The position numbers and the translations under genes are program-made. A DNA stretch of 64,000 bases from Minisyncoccota bacterium (GTDB taxonomy: Bacteria > Patescibacteriota > JACMRA01): NCBI GenBank assembly GCA_014376695.1, contig JACMRA010000001.1, forward strand, positions 1-64,000. Direction: 5' to 3'. The notes beneath the pieces are model-generated. The model made no database searches. It worked only from the letters and a program-made list of their open reading frames with translations, and had not been told where the DNA came from. This document shows, piece by piece, positions 1-7,641 of this stretch (position 1 is its first letter; each line of letters starts with the position of its first letter).

Positions 1-948
1 AAATCCTGGAAGATCTTTTGGAGTAACTGTAATCTTATCTGGTGTATCTTCTTTATCTCGTGGTTGTACTGTAACTGGGAAGCTACAAGCTTGACCTCGG
101 ATACAAGTGATTTCTGAACCGTTGATTGTTGGTGGGGTGTTAACTTCAGCTGGTATGACACCGATTTGGCTAAGAATATAACCGTGACCTAGGAATCCAG
201 CTTCGAGACCAGCGGGCTTGAAATTAAATCCAGATGCGCTGGCAAGAGTTTGTCCTGCAAACCGTGAATAGATTGGGTTAGAGTTACCGGTTGAATTGTC
301 AGGGATTTCGTCGGATGGACTTGCTCCTGTGGCTTCGGCAGTTTCTTTTCGTTGAATTGCGTTTGGCCAATTGTTGGTCTGATTCTGGACAATTTGAAGT
401 TTGGTTCCAGCTGGGACATTGACAAATAAGTCGCCGCCATCAGATACAGATGCCAGAGTTCCAACATTACCGCCTGATAATTGAGCGGAAATCTTGAATT
501 GAGTCTCTGAGATTTTGTCTACGTATACTTGTACATTAGGATTAGCAACAGCGGCTGATCCAGGGTTGGCAGTATTCATATAAGACAGCATAATTGAAAT
601 ATTGCCGTTATCTCGACTTACGCTTCGAGGATTGCCGTTAATTGTATCCACCGGGAAAAATGATAGCAGTGGCATATCACTACAAGTAGCAGCGGTTGGG
701 TTTGGCGTATTAAACTTGGTTGTGTACCCGTTGAATGTTGGGGTGGCGGCGCTTGGTGACGGACAATTAGCCGGTTCGCTAGCAGCCAAAGCAAGTTTTG
801 CTCGGTTGGCAATTGAGTCACTTGTGATTAAGTTGACTGCAAAAGTAGAAGTAATTACGAAGAAAAGCATTAGAGCTGCAATACAAACAGCAGTGAATGG
901 ATTTTTCTTATAAAGACTAGTGATGCGATTAAGGATATTTAAGGACAT
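1..948 (-). CDS. Secreted or membrane-anchored protein with Ig/cadherin-like end, partial
   Basis: This reading frame is open from the ATG at 948 to the left edge of the window, so the C-terminus lies outside (at least 316 residues). The N-terminus has a short basic stretch and one strong hydrophobic segment at about residues 18-38, which looks like a signal anchor. The middle is rich in Ala, Thr, Asn, Ser and Gly, as in surface proteins. Close to the window edge the protein has a Pro-Pro-Thr-Ile linker followed by a pattern typical of cadherin-like or Ig-like putative binding domains (alternating hydrophobics, then DLPGF), with a CIRGQAC cysteine pair. A good promoter precedes it (972-1000). 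I infer a cell-surface protein exposed outside the membrane; the specific function cannot be told. Confidence 0.75.
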   Translation of the reverse strand, partial: MSLNILNRITSLYKKNPFTAVCIAALMLFFVITSTFAVNLITSDSIANRAKLALAASEPANCPSPSAATPTFNGYTTKFNTPNPTAATCSDMPLLSFFPVDTINGNPRSVSRDNGNISIMLSYMNTANPGSAAVANPNVQVYVDKISETQFKISAQLSGGNVGTLASVSDGGDLFVNVPAGTKLQIVQNQTNNWPNAIQRKETAEATGASPSDEIPDNSTGNSNPIYSRFAGQTLASASGFNFKPAGLEAGFLGHGYILSQIGVIPAEVNTPPTINGSEITCIRGQACSFPVTVQPRDKEDTPDKITVTPKDLPGF

Positions 949-971
949 ATATAGTAATGGTTTACCATTCT

Positions 972-1000
972 ATCGTAGCACATTTTTAGGAGTCGGTCAA
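972..1000 (-). promoter_or_regulatory. Promoter of the left-edge surface protein gene
   Basis: On the minus strand TTGACC (1000-995), a 17-base spacer and TACGAT (977-972). Predicted start of transcription is near 965, giving a leader of about 17 nt before the ATG at 948. Confidence 0.6.
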
Positions 1001-1073
1001 ATTTATGGCCTTTATCAGTGTTAATTCTAACTATGTTATAGAAATAGCTTTGAGCTTTATTAATATATTAAAC

Positions 1074-2099
1074 CTATTTTATCAGCCCGAGAACTTTTTT
1101 GACTCTGGTAAGTACTATCTCGGCTTGAAGATTGGCTATGACCTCTCCTTTTGCCACGGCTTGAAGAATTACTTCGTCAGTTACGGCCTTATACTTGATT
1201 TGGAACTCAGTCAAAAATTGACCGATGGAGAATGCTACTTCTTTTTTTAGGTCGCCGTAGCGGGTCTGGCCTCGCCATTTGTCGATGATTTGGGCTGTGG
1301 GAGTATCGGTCACAAGAGAGAGGATTTGAAGGAGGTTGGTAATCCCTGGTTGATTATCCCAATCCCAGTTGATTAATTCAAGCGAATCGGTGGTGGCCGA
1401 CATAATTTTTTTGGTGGCAATTTGAGGACTATCGGTTAACAAAATTTTGGAACTCAGATCCGTGCTGGATTTACTCATTTTATTGAGTGGGTTGGTCAGT
1501 GACAAGATATTGAGCGGCTTGTCCATACCGAAGTAGATATTTTGATCTTTGGTAGATTTGGGGACTGTCAAAACCGGCTGGTCAAATTTGTTATTGAAGC
1601 GGATTGCCAAGTCTCGAGCAAGTTCCAAGTGCTGAGTCTGGTCGTAGCCAACTGGCACGTACTCGGCGTCGTAGAGGAATATATCGCCTGCCATAAGAAT
1701 CGGATAAGTAAATAAACCCACATTGATATTCTGATTATTATCAGAGGATTTGTCCTTGAATTGAGTCATCTTGCTAATTTGCCCAAAGTACGAGTAGCAG
1801 CTTAAAAACCACTGCATTTGGGTATGGGCTGGCACGCGACTTTGTCGAAATGTACAAATATTCGGTTTAGTCGTATCGAGACCCGAAGCTAGGTAGATAC
1901 GAATATTATCAAGAACCGCATCATAAAACTTAGCATGGTCAATATCGGCGGTCAAAGAATGTAAATCAGGGACAAAGAGATATAAATTATCTTCGGGGCG
2001 AAGAGTATTGGATTTTTGGACGAGTTGCTTAATACTGCCAAAATAGTTGCCGATGTGGAGCGTGCCAGTGGCTTGTAAGCCAGTTAAAATATTAGTCAT
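1074..2099 (-). CDS. trpS: Tryptophanyl-tRNA synthetase
   Basis: Class I aminoacyl-tRNA synthetase that charges tRNA-Trp with tryptophan. The 341-residue length is normal for bacterial TrpRS. The HIGH-type signature appears as HIGN at residues 15-18 after the usual TGLQATGTLH context, and KMSKS is intact at residues 207-211. The family features GDQTQHLELARD (here GYDQTQHLELARD) and the AGDI region are present. The start codon overlaps the 3' end of ftsW by 8 bases, so the two genes are translationally coupled and share the ftsW promoter. Nothing unusual in the catalytic core. Confidence 0.96.
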   Translation of the reverse strand: MTNILTGLQATGTLHIGNYFGSIKQLVQKSNTLRPEDNLYLFVPDLHSLTADIDHAKFYDAVLDNIRIYLASGLDTTKPNICTFRQSRVPAHTQMQWFLSCYSYFGQISKMTQFKDKSSDNNQNINVGLFTYPILMAGDIFLYDAEYVPVGYDQTQHLELARDLAIRFNNKFDQPVLTVPKSTKDQNIYFGMDKPLNILSLTNPLNKMSKSSTDLSSKILLTDSPQIATKKIMSATTDSLELINWDWDNQPGITNLLQILSLVTDTPTAQIIDKWRGQTRYGDLKKEVAFSIGQFLTEFQIKYKAVTDEVILQAVAKGEVIANLQAEIVLTRVKKVLGLIK

Positions 2100-3441
2100 A
2101 GGTCGGGTTGGTTTTTCTAAAAGTGGGTGTTGTCAGATTATTTGTCAAGATGGTCGGTCGTTGGCTACTGATATTAAGTAGAATCCCCATTGCCAGTAAA
2201 TTTAGCACCAGTGCGGTTCCGCCTTCGGAGACAAATGGTAAAGGAGAGCCTTTGAGCGGGAGAAGGCCAGTGATGCCAGCAACATTTAGAATAACTTGGA
2301 GAAACAGCCAAAAGGCAATTCCCGAGGCCAAAAACTTGCCTTGGATATCGATAGTTTGGTCAGCGATCTTGAGTGAATGGTTAAAAAGTAGTAGATAAAG
2401 TAGCAACAAAAAAGCCACCCCGACAAAACCCAGCTCCTCGCCAACAACCCCAAGAATAGCATCGCTACTGACCTCGGGGATAACCGATTTGGTTTGGGAG
2501 TTGCCGTAACCCTTGCCCCAGAGCCCCCCGGCACTAAGAGCTGAGCGAACTTTGCAAACCTGAAAATTATTGCCCGTGGTATCATTAATACAAGCGGTAC
2601 TAGAATTATTAACAAAATCCAAAAAACTGTTAATTCGGTTAAGTCGATAGGTGTAGTTGGCAATCAAAAGACTAGAAAAGACGATAGCCACCAGAAGGAC
2701 ACCCCCGAGGATTTTGATATCAACACGGGTTATCCACATGGCTCCGATAATTAGCCCCAGCATAAGCAAAGCATTGCCAAGATCCGGCTGAAAAATAACC
2801 AAACCAACAATTGCGGCCAAAATTATAAATGGCGTTTTGAGTTCTTGCCAGTGGATAGTTTCTTTGGTTTCTTTCCAAGAATATCGAGATGGGTTGGCAG
2901 TTACAGTCTTGCCGATGGAGCCAGCGAAAAAAATCAAAATACTAAGTTTAGCTAGTTCCGATGGTTGAAAAGTAGGTAAAAAACTTATATTAATCCAGCG
3001 AATTGCCTGATTGGCATAGACGGGTTTGAACGGTAGCCAACCAAAAGCTTGATTAAAATTTCTGACATTTAGACCAAGAGGGCTTTTGGTAATCAATGAA
3101 TATATAATGAACAAAAATAGATAACTCAAACAAACTAGAGTTACAATTATAAATAAATTCTTGACTTTGAATAGGTTTTGGTAGGGTAAAATGGTGAATA
3201 AATAACACAGGCCGCCCCCAATCCAAATTCCAAAAAAAAGTTGCTTGAGAAACTCGGTAAAATAAGTGGCTTGCGACTGAATAGAAAGGCTTGAGGCCAG
3301 CATAATCAAGCCAAAGATTAGTAAAACCGCTAATAAACCAATTAAATACCAATCAAAATTAAATGGCTGTTTGGTGGCTTCGATTTTGGTATTTGTTTTT
3401 TTTGGGAGTCCAAAATTTAGTTTTAGATTCGGTAGTTTCAT
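2092..3441 (-). CDS. ftsW: FtsW/RodA/SpoVE-family cell-wall glycosyltransferase
   Basis: Polytopic SEDS protein (449 residues, about ten membrane helices) that polymerises lipid II into peptidoglycan glycan strands together with a class B PBP. Family signatures seen: FQPSELAKLSILIFFAG, FQPDLGNALLMLGL, and near the C-terminus PLPFVSEGGTALVLNLLAMG, the hallmark of FtsW/RodA. The N-terminus is short and basic and the C-terminal tail after the last helix is about 30 polar residues. It is the first gene of a two-gene unit with trpS. Whether the division (FtsW) or elongation (RodA) form is meant cannot be settled from sequence alone; the PFVSEGGT wording favours FtsW. Confidence 0.88.
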   Translation of the reverse strand: MKLPNLKLNFGLPKKTNTKIEATKQPFNFDWYLIGLLAVLLIFGLIMLASSLSIQSQATYFTEFLKQLFFGIWIGGGLCYLFTILPYQNLFKVKNLFIIVTLVCLSYLFLFIIYSLITKSPLGLNVRNFNQAFGWLPFKPVYANQAIRWINISFLPTFQPSELAKLSILIFFAGSIGKTVTANPSRYSWKETKETIHWQELKTPFIILAAIVGLVIFQPDLGNALLMLGLIIGAMWITRVDIKILGGVLLVAIVFSSLLIANYTYRLNRINSFLDFVNNSSTACINDTTGNNFQVCKVRSALSAGGLWGKGYGNSQTKSVIPEVSSDAILGVVGEELGFVGVAFLLLLYLLLFNHSLKIADQTIDIQGKFLASGIAFWLFLQVILNVAGITGLLPLKGSPLPFVSEGGTALVLNLLAMGILLNISSQRPTILTNNLTTPTFRKTNPTYD

Positions 3442-3457
3442 AATTGCGATTTATTGG

Positions 3458-3486
3458 ATTGTCGGCGTTCTTGACCGTCTTGTCAA
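3458..3486 (-). promoter_or_regulatory. ftsW-trpS promoter
   Basis: Minus strand TTGACA (3486-3481), 17 bases, GACAAT (3463-3458). It overlaps the oppositely directed promoter of the HIT gene: each -35 hexamer lies in the spacer of the other promoter. Confidence 0.6.
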
Positions 3487-3499
3487 ACTCCGTTAGTAT
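3471..3499 (+). promoter_or_regulatory. Promoter of the HIT-family gene
   Basis: TTGACC (3471-3476), 17 bases, TAGTAT (3494-3499). The predicted transcript starts only a few bases before the ATG at 3508, so the mRNA is probably leaderless or nearly so. Confidence 0.6.
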
Positions 3500-3507
3500 G
3501 GGTAATT

Positions 3508-3903
3508 ATGACCGAATCAATATTTACAAAAATTATTAGAAAGCAAATTCCTTGTCATTTGTTGTACGAAGATGATCTCGTGATAGCATTTCTGGACATT
3601 AATCCAGTGCGACTTGGACATAGCTTAATCGTACCCAAAATTCAAGTGGATTATTTTGTCGATGTTCCGGTCAATTACTATCAAGCCGCTTTTAGTCTAG
3701 CTCAAAAACTAGCCCCAGCTATACAAAAAGCCCTAGGAACAACTCGGATCGGCCTATCAGTTGTTGGAACGGAAGTCCCGCACTTTCACCTACATTTAAT
3801 ACCTATCGAGCAGGATCGAATCGAAGGGATTAGGACTTTTGGGAACGCTGCGGTTCTTGCCCGGCAAGCTGAGTTAATAAGGTCAGTCCTTAATCAAGCT
3901 TAA
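3508..3903 (+). CDS. HIT-family nucleotide hydrolase
   Basis: Small (131 residues) histidine-triad protein, a nucleotidyl hydrolase/transferase family acting on nucleoside phosphoramidates or dinucleoside polyphosphates. The diagnostic HxHxHxx motif is HFHLHLIP with histidines at residues 92, 94 and 96. The N-terminal half has the usual IPCHLLYEDDLVIAFLDINPVRLGHSLIVPK pattern of the family in shortened form. The expected Gly-Gln before the triad (GQ.V.H.H) is replaced by GTEVPHFH, so the family's Gln is missing. The last 21 bases overlap the 3' end of the convergent dnaG-like gene. Exact substrate unknown. Confidence 0.9.
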   Translation: MTESIFTKIIRKQIPCHLLYEDDLVIAFLDINPVRLGHSLIVPKIQVDYFVDVPVNYYQAAFSLAQKLAPAIQKALGTTRIGLSVVGTEVPHFHLHLIPIEQDRIEGIRTFGNAAVLARQAELIRSVLNQA

Positions 3904-4503
3904 ATCTTTAGCGACTTGAATTTGACTATCTCGCCCGCTCAAAAGCTGGCTTATAATTGAACTGTCAGGAGCCAGGCCGAGTTGAAATTTAATAATAATT
4001 TCTCGGGTTAAACCTCGCTTATAGCAGTATTGACTGACTGGGTGATCGGGATCTTGCAGGGTTTGGAGTAGCAATTTGTGATATAATTGACTTGTCCATT
4101 CGAGCAAATCGTAGCCCTGACTGAGGCTGGATTCTGAATAATTTGGATCTTGGTCAATTTGTTCTTGATGGTCGCCCGGGAGACTCGAATTGCTCGGGTT
4201 GATTTTTTTGGGCAATCTCTTGAGCGGTTCTAATTTAACATTGGCTTTGGCTGCGAGTTTTTGGAGGACTTCTTGTTTGGATAGATTTTCGATTAATTCT
4301 ACAAACCCAAAGATATTGCCACCAGCTCCACAACCAAAACAATGCCAAATTTGCTTTTCTGGTGAGATAATAAGGCTTGGAGTCTTTTCGTTATGGAAAG
4401 GGCAGTTACAAGTAAAATTTACTCCTTTGGGCTTGATGGGGATGTAGTCAGATATAACATCTTCTACGCTTAATCTATTTTTGATATCTTCCCAAACTGA
4501 CAT
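3883..4503 (-). CDS. Truncated DnaG-type primase (zinc-binding part plus start of catalytic core only)
   Basis: 206 residues against about 600 for complete DnaG. Residues 1-75 are a clear CHC2 zinc-binding domain with ligands C34, H37, C55 and C58 (NCPFHNEKTPS and WHCFGCGAGG). After a Pro/Ser/Gln-rich linker, residues 130-205 match the N-terminal subdomain of the primase core (YCYKRGLTREIIIKFQLGLAP). The protein stops just where YDRFR..R..FPI and then the TOPRIM fold should follow; no metal-binding catalytic residues are present. The gene runs into the convergent HIT gene, leaving no DNA for the rest. It follows the NUDIX gene by 16 bases and is probably co-transcribed with it. It cannot synthesise primers alone; it could bind template DNA, act with a separately encoded partner, or be a decaying copy. 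Confidence 0.85.
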   Translation of the reverse strand: MSVWEDIKNRLSVEDVISDYIPIKPKGVNFTCNCPFHNEKTPSLIISPEKQIWHCFGCGAGGNIFGFVELIENLSKQEVLQKLAAKANVKLEPLKRLPKKINPSNSSLPGDHQEQIDQDPNYSESSLSQGYDLLEWTSQLYHKLLLQTLQDPDHPVSQYCYKRGLTREIIIKFQLGLAPDSSIISQLLSGRDSQIQVAKDLSLIKD

Positions 4504-4519
4504 ATTCTAGCCCCTGTTC

Positions 4520-5317
4520 TTAGTTACCGCTTCGGCTATTGTTACGCCATGAATTAGTTGAATGACGCTGACTACTAATTTGGTCGAGCGATTGATCTAT
4601 GCTACCCACTAGATTACTCCTGTTGTAATTGCCGTTTCTTGGACTTTGCCTGTTACGATTATAGTTATTTTGATAATGGCTAAAGCCTTTTGATCGCTCA
4701 TTTGGATTATTGCGGGGCAAAAGATTGCCTTGGCTGGGGTTCTCGAATCCAAGGATCGGGGCGTATTTGGAATTTTCGGTTGGGTTAAAATTAATTCGTT
4801 GGTGCTCTTTGAGCCATTGGCGAAACATTTCGAGGACTTGATCTTGGCCAGCGGCTAACTCAATTGGAGTTTTGTTGACGGGGACATACCAGCATTCCAA
4901 ATTTTGGGCAGACTTGTCGGTGTCGGTGTGATGCCATTTGCGGCGAACGTCAACTGAGTAAATCGGTCTGACAATGTAATATATTTCGACGCGTGAGTAA
5001 CTTTTGGAGGGATTGTTGAGGTAAATCAAGCCCAGTGGGCAGACTATGTTGGTTTTGACGCCCGTCTCTTCTTCTACTTCGCGGATAACTGTATCTGCCA
5101 CATTTTCTAGCTTTTCAACCCGTCCTCCTGGTAACTGAATACCTCTCATTGGCCGACTAAAAGACTTAAAGACCATATAATAATCTAAGCCCGTATTTTT
5201 GTCTTTTGCCCATACGATGGCTCCAGCTCGAAAACTATGACGAAGAGAGAATTTTTTGGTAATGATGGTTTGCTGCGAAGTGTCAATCGACGAGAGCTTG
5301 CTGTTGTAATTGTTCAT
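4520..5317 (-). CDS. NUDIX hydrolase with disordered Asn/Arg/Ser-rich tail
   Basis: NUDIX-box protein that hydrolyses a nucleoside diphosphate linked to another moiety. The box fits GX5EX7REUXEEXGU exactly: GRVEKLENVADTVIREVEEE followed by TGV, at about residues 66-90. The fold spans residues 25-170; the last 90 residues are low-complexity, rich in N, R, S, Q and G, with repeated NYNRN-type patterns, which suggests a flexible nucleic-acid-binding tail. I take the ATG at 5317 rather than the GTG two codons upstream, because GGGAG lies five bases before it, one of the few Shine-Dalgarno sequences in the window. It heads an operon with the truncated primase gene. Substrate unknown. Confidence 0.88.
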   Translation of the reverse strand: MNNYNSKLSSIDTSQQTIITKKFSLRHSFRAGAIVWAKDKNTGLDYYMVFKSFSRPMRGIQLPGGRVEKLENVADTVIREVEEETGVKTNIVCPLGLIYLNNPSKSYSRVEIYYIVRPIYSVDVRRKWHHTDTDKSAQNLECWYVPVNKTPIELAAGQDQVLEMFRQWLKEHQRINFNPTENSKYAPILGFENPSQGNLLPRNNPNERSKGFSHYQNNYNRNRQSPRNGNYNRSNLVGSIDQSLDQISSQRHSTNSWRNNSRSGN

Positions 5318-5350
5318 AAGCACTCCCTAATGATGTTGGTATATAATAAT

Positions 5351-5379
5351 ATACTAAATTGCTTATTTTGGATTGTCAA
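5351..5379 (-). promoter_or_regulatory. Promoter of the NUDIX-dnaG' operon
   Basis: Minus strand TTGACA (5379-5374), 17 bases, TAGTAT (5356-5351). Predicted leader about 27 nt, long enough to hold the Shine-Dalgarno sequence that precedes the ATG at 5317. Confidence 0.65.
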
Positions 5380-5410
5380 GACTGTTACAGTCGCTTCCTA
5401 AATCAACGCC

Positions 5411-5437
5411 AAAAACCCCTCAAAATTAATTGAGAGG
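5411..5437 (-). terminator. Rho-independent terminator of the 5463-6482 gene
   Basis: On the minus strand a CCTCTCAA / TTGAGGGG stem with a short AT loop followed by TTTTT, about 25 bases after the stop codon of the surface protein gene. Confidence 0.75.
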
Positions 5438-5462
5438 CCGAGTTACATATAAAATTTTGGGA

Positions 5463-6482
5463 CTAGAAACTAGCCACCACAGTGTATGTAACTTTTTGAG
5501 TATAGACACCAGCTCGGGTATTGGCACCGATAGCGGCCCTGTGATTAACCAAAATTGTGTTAGTTGTATCACCTGAGGTTGCAGGGGCGTTTGGAGCAGT
5601 AGCAGTTGCAAGGGTAGCTGAAGTTGTATTGTTATATTTGACAACATTACCAACAGCAGTTCCGTAAGCTGTTGCTAGGGCGATAGTTCCTGGGGTACCT
5701 GTAATGGCACCAGCAGAAGCAGAAACTCCATACATCTCCGTTCCAGCGGCGATTGTAGTTCCTGCGGCACCAACTGCGGCATTAGCAAAAACGTTTGGAG
5801 TGCTAGTGAAGTCACCTGATGTTAGTACGCTAACCACATATCCGTTGGTTGCATTAGTTCCAATCTTAAGCCTGTAATTACAGTTTCCGATCGCAGTGGT
5901 TGCCAAAACTCCCATATCGCAAGTGTTGGTGTTGACAGTATCAGCGCTGTCTCTAATAACGAAGCTTAGACTAAGAGGGACAAAGGCTGTTACATTTACT
6001 GCATTGGCATCTCCGACATATTGAAAGTTAGCTCCGTAATCGCCTTTATTTGTGTAGATTACAAAACTGTAATTACCGATAAGGCTAGGAGTTGTGAGAC
6101 CGTTAAAGACTATTGTGATAACGGTACCAATAGGAAGAACGGCTGGGTTGGTCAAAGTTGCCATTGTATTACTAGCTCCGCTTGCGGCTGAGACCACTGT
6201 GGTTGGGGCGGCCGCGTTTATAGTAGTATTAGCAGTTGTTGTAGTTCCAGTGTAAGTATTAGGATAAATAATATTAAACGACGACCCGACTGGATGAGCC
6301 ACTGTACTTGTAAAGGTCAAGGTAATGGAACCAGGAAGGCTTACAGCTACAGCACTTGGAGTTATTGTGACTGGTACCCCTGCGGCCAAGGCTGGCATAG
6401 AGTTTCCAAAGCTTGTCAGGATAAGTCCAGCGACAAGGGCAAACGTGGTTATATTTTTGGTAAAATTCTTTAAGTTATACAT
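5463..6482 (-). CDS. Secreted Ala/Thr-rich surface protein
   Basis: 339 residues with a clear signal peptide: basic start, hydrophobic core about residues 12-28 and an ALAAG cleavage region near residue 34. The mature protein is almost all Ala, Thr, Val, Ser, Gly and Asn, with alternating hydrophobic residues that predict beta-sandwich domains; two cysteines occur as TCDMGVLATTAIGNC. The end (GVYTQKVTYTVVASF) resembles the C-terminal strand of WxL-like or fimbrial-type surface proteins, but I do not see the WxL motif, an LPxTG motif or a membrane anchor. It has its own promoter and terminator, so it is a single-gene unit. Likely an abundant envelope or matrix protein; the specific role is unknown. 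Confidence 0.8.
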   Translation of the reverse strand: MYNLKNFTKNITTFALVAGLILTSFGNSMPALAAGVPVTITPSAVAVSLPGSITLTFTSTVAHPVGSSFNIIYPNTYTGTTTTANTTINAAAPTTVVSAASGASNTMATLTNPAVLPIGTVITIVFNGLTTPSLIGNYSFVIYTNKGDYGANFQYVGDANAVNVTAFVPLSLSFVIRDSADTVNTNTCDMGVLATTAIGNCNYRLKIGTNATNGYVVSVLTSGDFTSTPNVFANAAVGAAGTTIAAGTEMYGVSASAGAITGTPGTIALATAYGTAVGNVVKYNNTTSATLATATAPNAPATSGDTTNTILVNHRAAIGANTRAGVYTQKVTYTVVASF

Positions 6483-6514
6483 ATATGTTGTTGTTTTTGT
6501 TTTGCTTTACAATA

Positions 6515-6543
6515 ACTATAACCTAGATACTAAACTTGGTCAA
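6515..6543 (-). promoter_or_regulatory. Promoter of the surface protein gene
   Basis: Minus strand TTGACC (6543-6538), 17 bases, TATAGT (6520-6515); close to consensus, as expected for an abundant protein. Leader about 26 nt. Confidence 0.65.
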
Positions 6544-6632
6544 AAAAGTTATGAACTGGTTCTAGTTTTATCAGGGTGGTTTAAGAATTATTGGATTGAC
6601 TTAAAAAAAAATCATAAGTTAGCTAAAATTGT

Positions 6633-7601
6633 ATGACTCAACTAATAATTCAATCGTGGAATATTAATGGCATCCGAGCCGCTATCAAAAAAGGCTTTTG
6701 GGACAAGCTAACCGAACTCAAAACTGACATAATCGGACTACAAGAAATCAAGTGCGACTATGAATCAATGGCCGAAATTCTCGGGATTAAACTGCCAAAA
6801 GGCCCAGTAAATACCAATCAGGAGCTTTTACTCGATGAGTCTCCCAGCCCAAAACTTGATTATATCGATTACAATGGCTTTCGGGTTTTTTGGCATTCGT
6901 GTAGCTACAAAAAAGGTTATTCGGGAACGGCAATTTTGGTACGACTTAGTTTGATTGAGTCTGGGTTGATTAGCATCGATCAGTTTGTTCAGAGCCTTGG
7001 CATAGAACAATACGACTGCGAAGGTCGCATTACAGGCCTGGCTATTACGGCAGACCAAACCAAATTATTCTTACTTAACTGTTACTATCCACAAGGCGGG
7101 CGAGATGGGCGTATTCCATACAAGATTGGTTTTTACAAGGAAATTAATAAACTATGCCGAGATTGGGAGAGTCGGGGCTATAAGCTCATTCTAACTGGAG
7201 ACTTCAACACTACGGTTACCGATATTGACCTTGAGCGGCCCAAACAAAATCGCAAAACCACAGGTTGCCTACCGGAAGAACGGCTAGCCCTTAACTGGCT
7301 ACTTGAGACACAAGCTTTTGACCCGTTACAACTTAAGTCTATCGATCCAGAATTTGAACGGCAGGCTTTGACGGTTTCGGGGTTAAATTTGGTGGATACT
7401 TTTCGATTTAGAAATCCAGAGATGGGAGGTGCTTACAGTTACTGGGATCAAATCACCCGAGCCAGAGATCGAAACGTTGGTTGGAGAATTGATATGTTTT
7501 TGATTAGTCAGTCTCTAATTGCAGGGTTATACGAAGCCTCAATACACAACCAAATGATGGGTAGCGATCATTGTCCGATCGAAATTACTTTGGTGGTTTA
7601 G
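6633..7601 (+). CDS. xth: Exodeoxyribonuclease III-type AP endonuclease
   Basis: Endonuclease/exonuclease/phosphatase-fold enzyme of base excision repair that cuts DNA 5' to abasic sites. Motifs seen: SWNINGIRAA, the metal-binding LQEIK (E38), YYPQGG with the catalytic tyrosine, LTGDFNT, and C-terminal SDHCPIEI; the DTFRFRNPE...YSYWD section is the typical ExoIII substrate-binding part. It is 322 residues against about 260 for ExoIII, mainly because of an extra segment at about residues 43-95 between the QE motif and the next strand. It lies upstream of gpmI on the same strand, but gpmI has its own promoter. Confidence 0.94.
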   Translation: MTQLIIQSWNINGIRAAIKKGFWDKLTELKTDIIGLQEIKCDYESMAEILGIKLPKGPVNTNQELLLDESPSPKLDYIDYNGFRVFWHSCSYKKGYSGTAILVRLSLIESGLISIDQFVQSLGIEQYDCEGRITGLAITADQTKLFLLNCYYPQGGRDGRIPYKIGFYKEINKLCRDWESRGYKLILTGDFNTTVTDIDLERPKQNRKTTGCLPEERLALNWLLETQAFDPLQLKSIDPEFERQALTVSGLNLVDTFRFRNPEMGGAYSYWDQITRARDRNVGWRIDMFLISQSLIAGLYEASIHNQMMGSDHCPIEITLVV

Positions 7602-7604
7602 GCG

Positions 7605-7633
7605 TTGACCATCTGATAATAATCAGATATCCT
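7605..7633 (+). promoter_or_regulatory. gpmI promoter with a palindrome filling the spacer
   Basis: TTGACC (7605-7610), 17 bases, TATCCT (7628-7633). The spacer is an inverted repeat, ATCTGAT (7611-7617) and ATCAGAT (7622-7628) around AATA, which is the position expected for a repressor site. The transcript would start at or next to the ATG at 7642. Confidence 0.45.
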
Positions 7634-7641
7634 AGAGTTAT

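Noticed and set aside
602-913. Plus-strand frame of 103 codons with hydrophobic character
   Set aside because: It is the complement of the incomplete surface protein gene, which has a promoter and a signal anchor.
6325-6636. Plus-strand frame of 103 codons ahead of xth
   Set aside because: Most of it is antisense to the surface protein gene and its promoter; no protein character.
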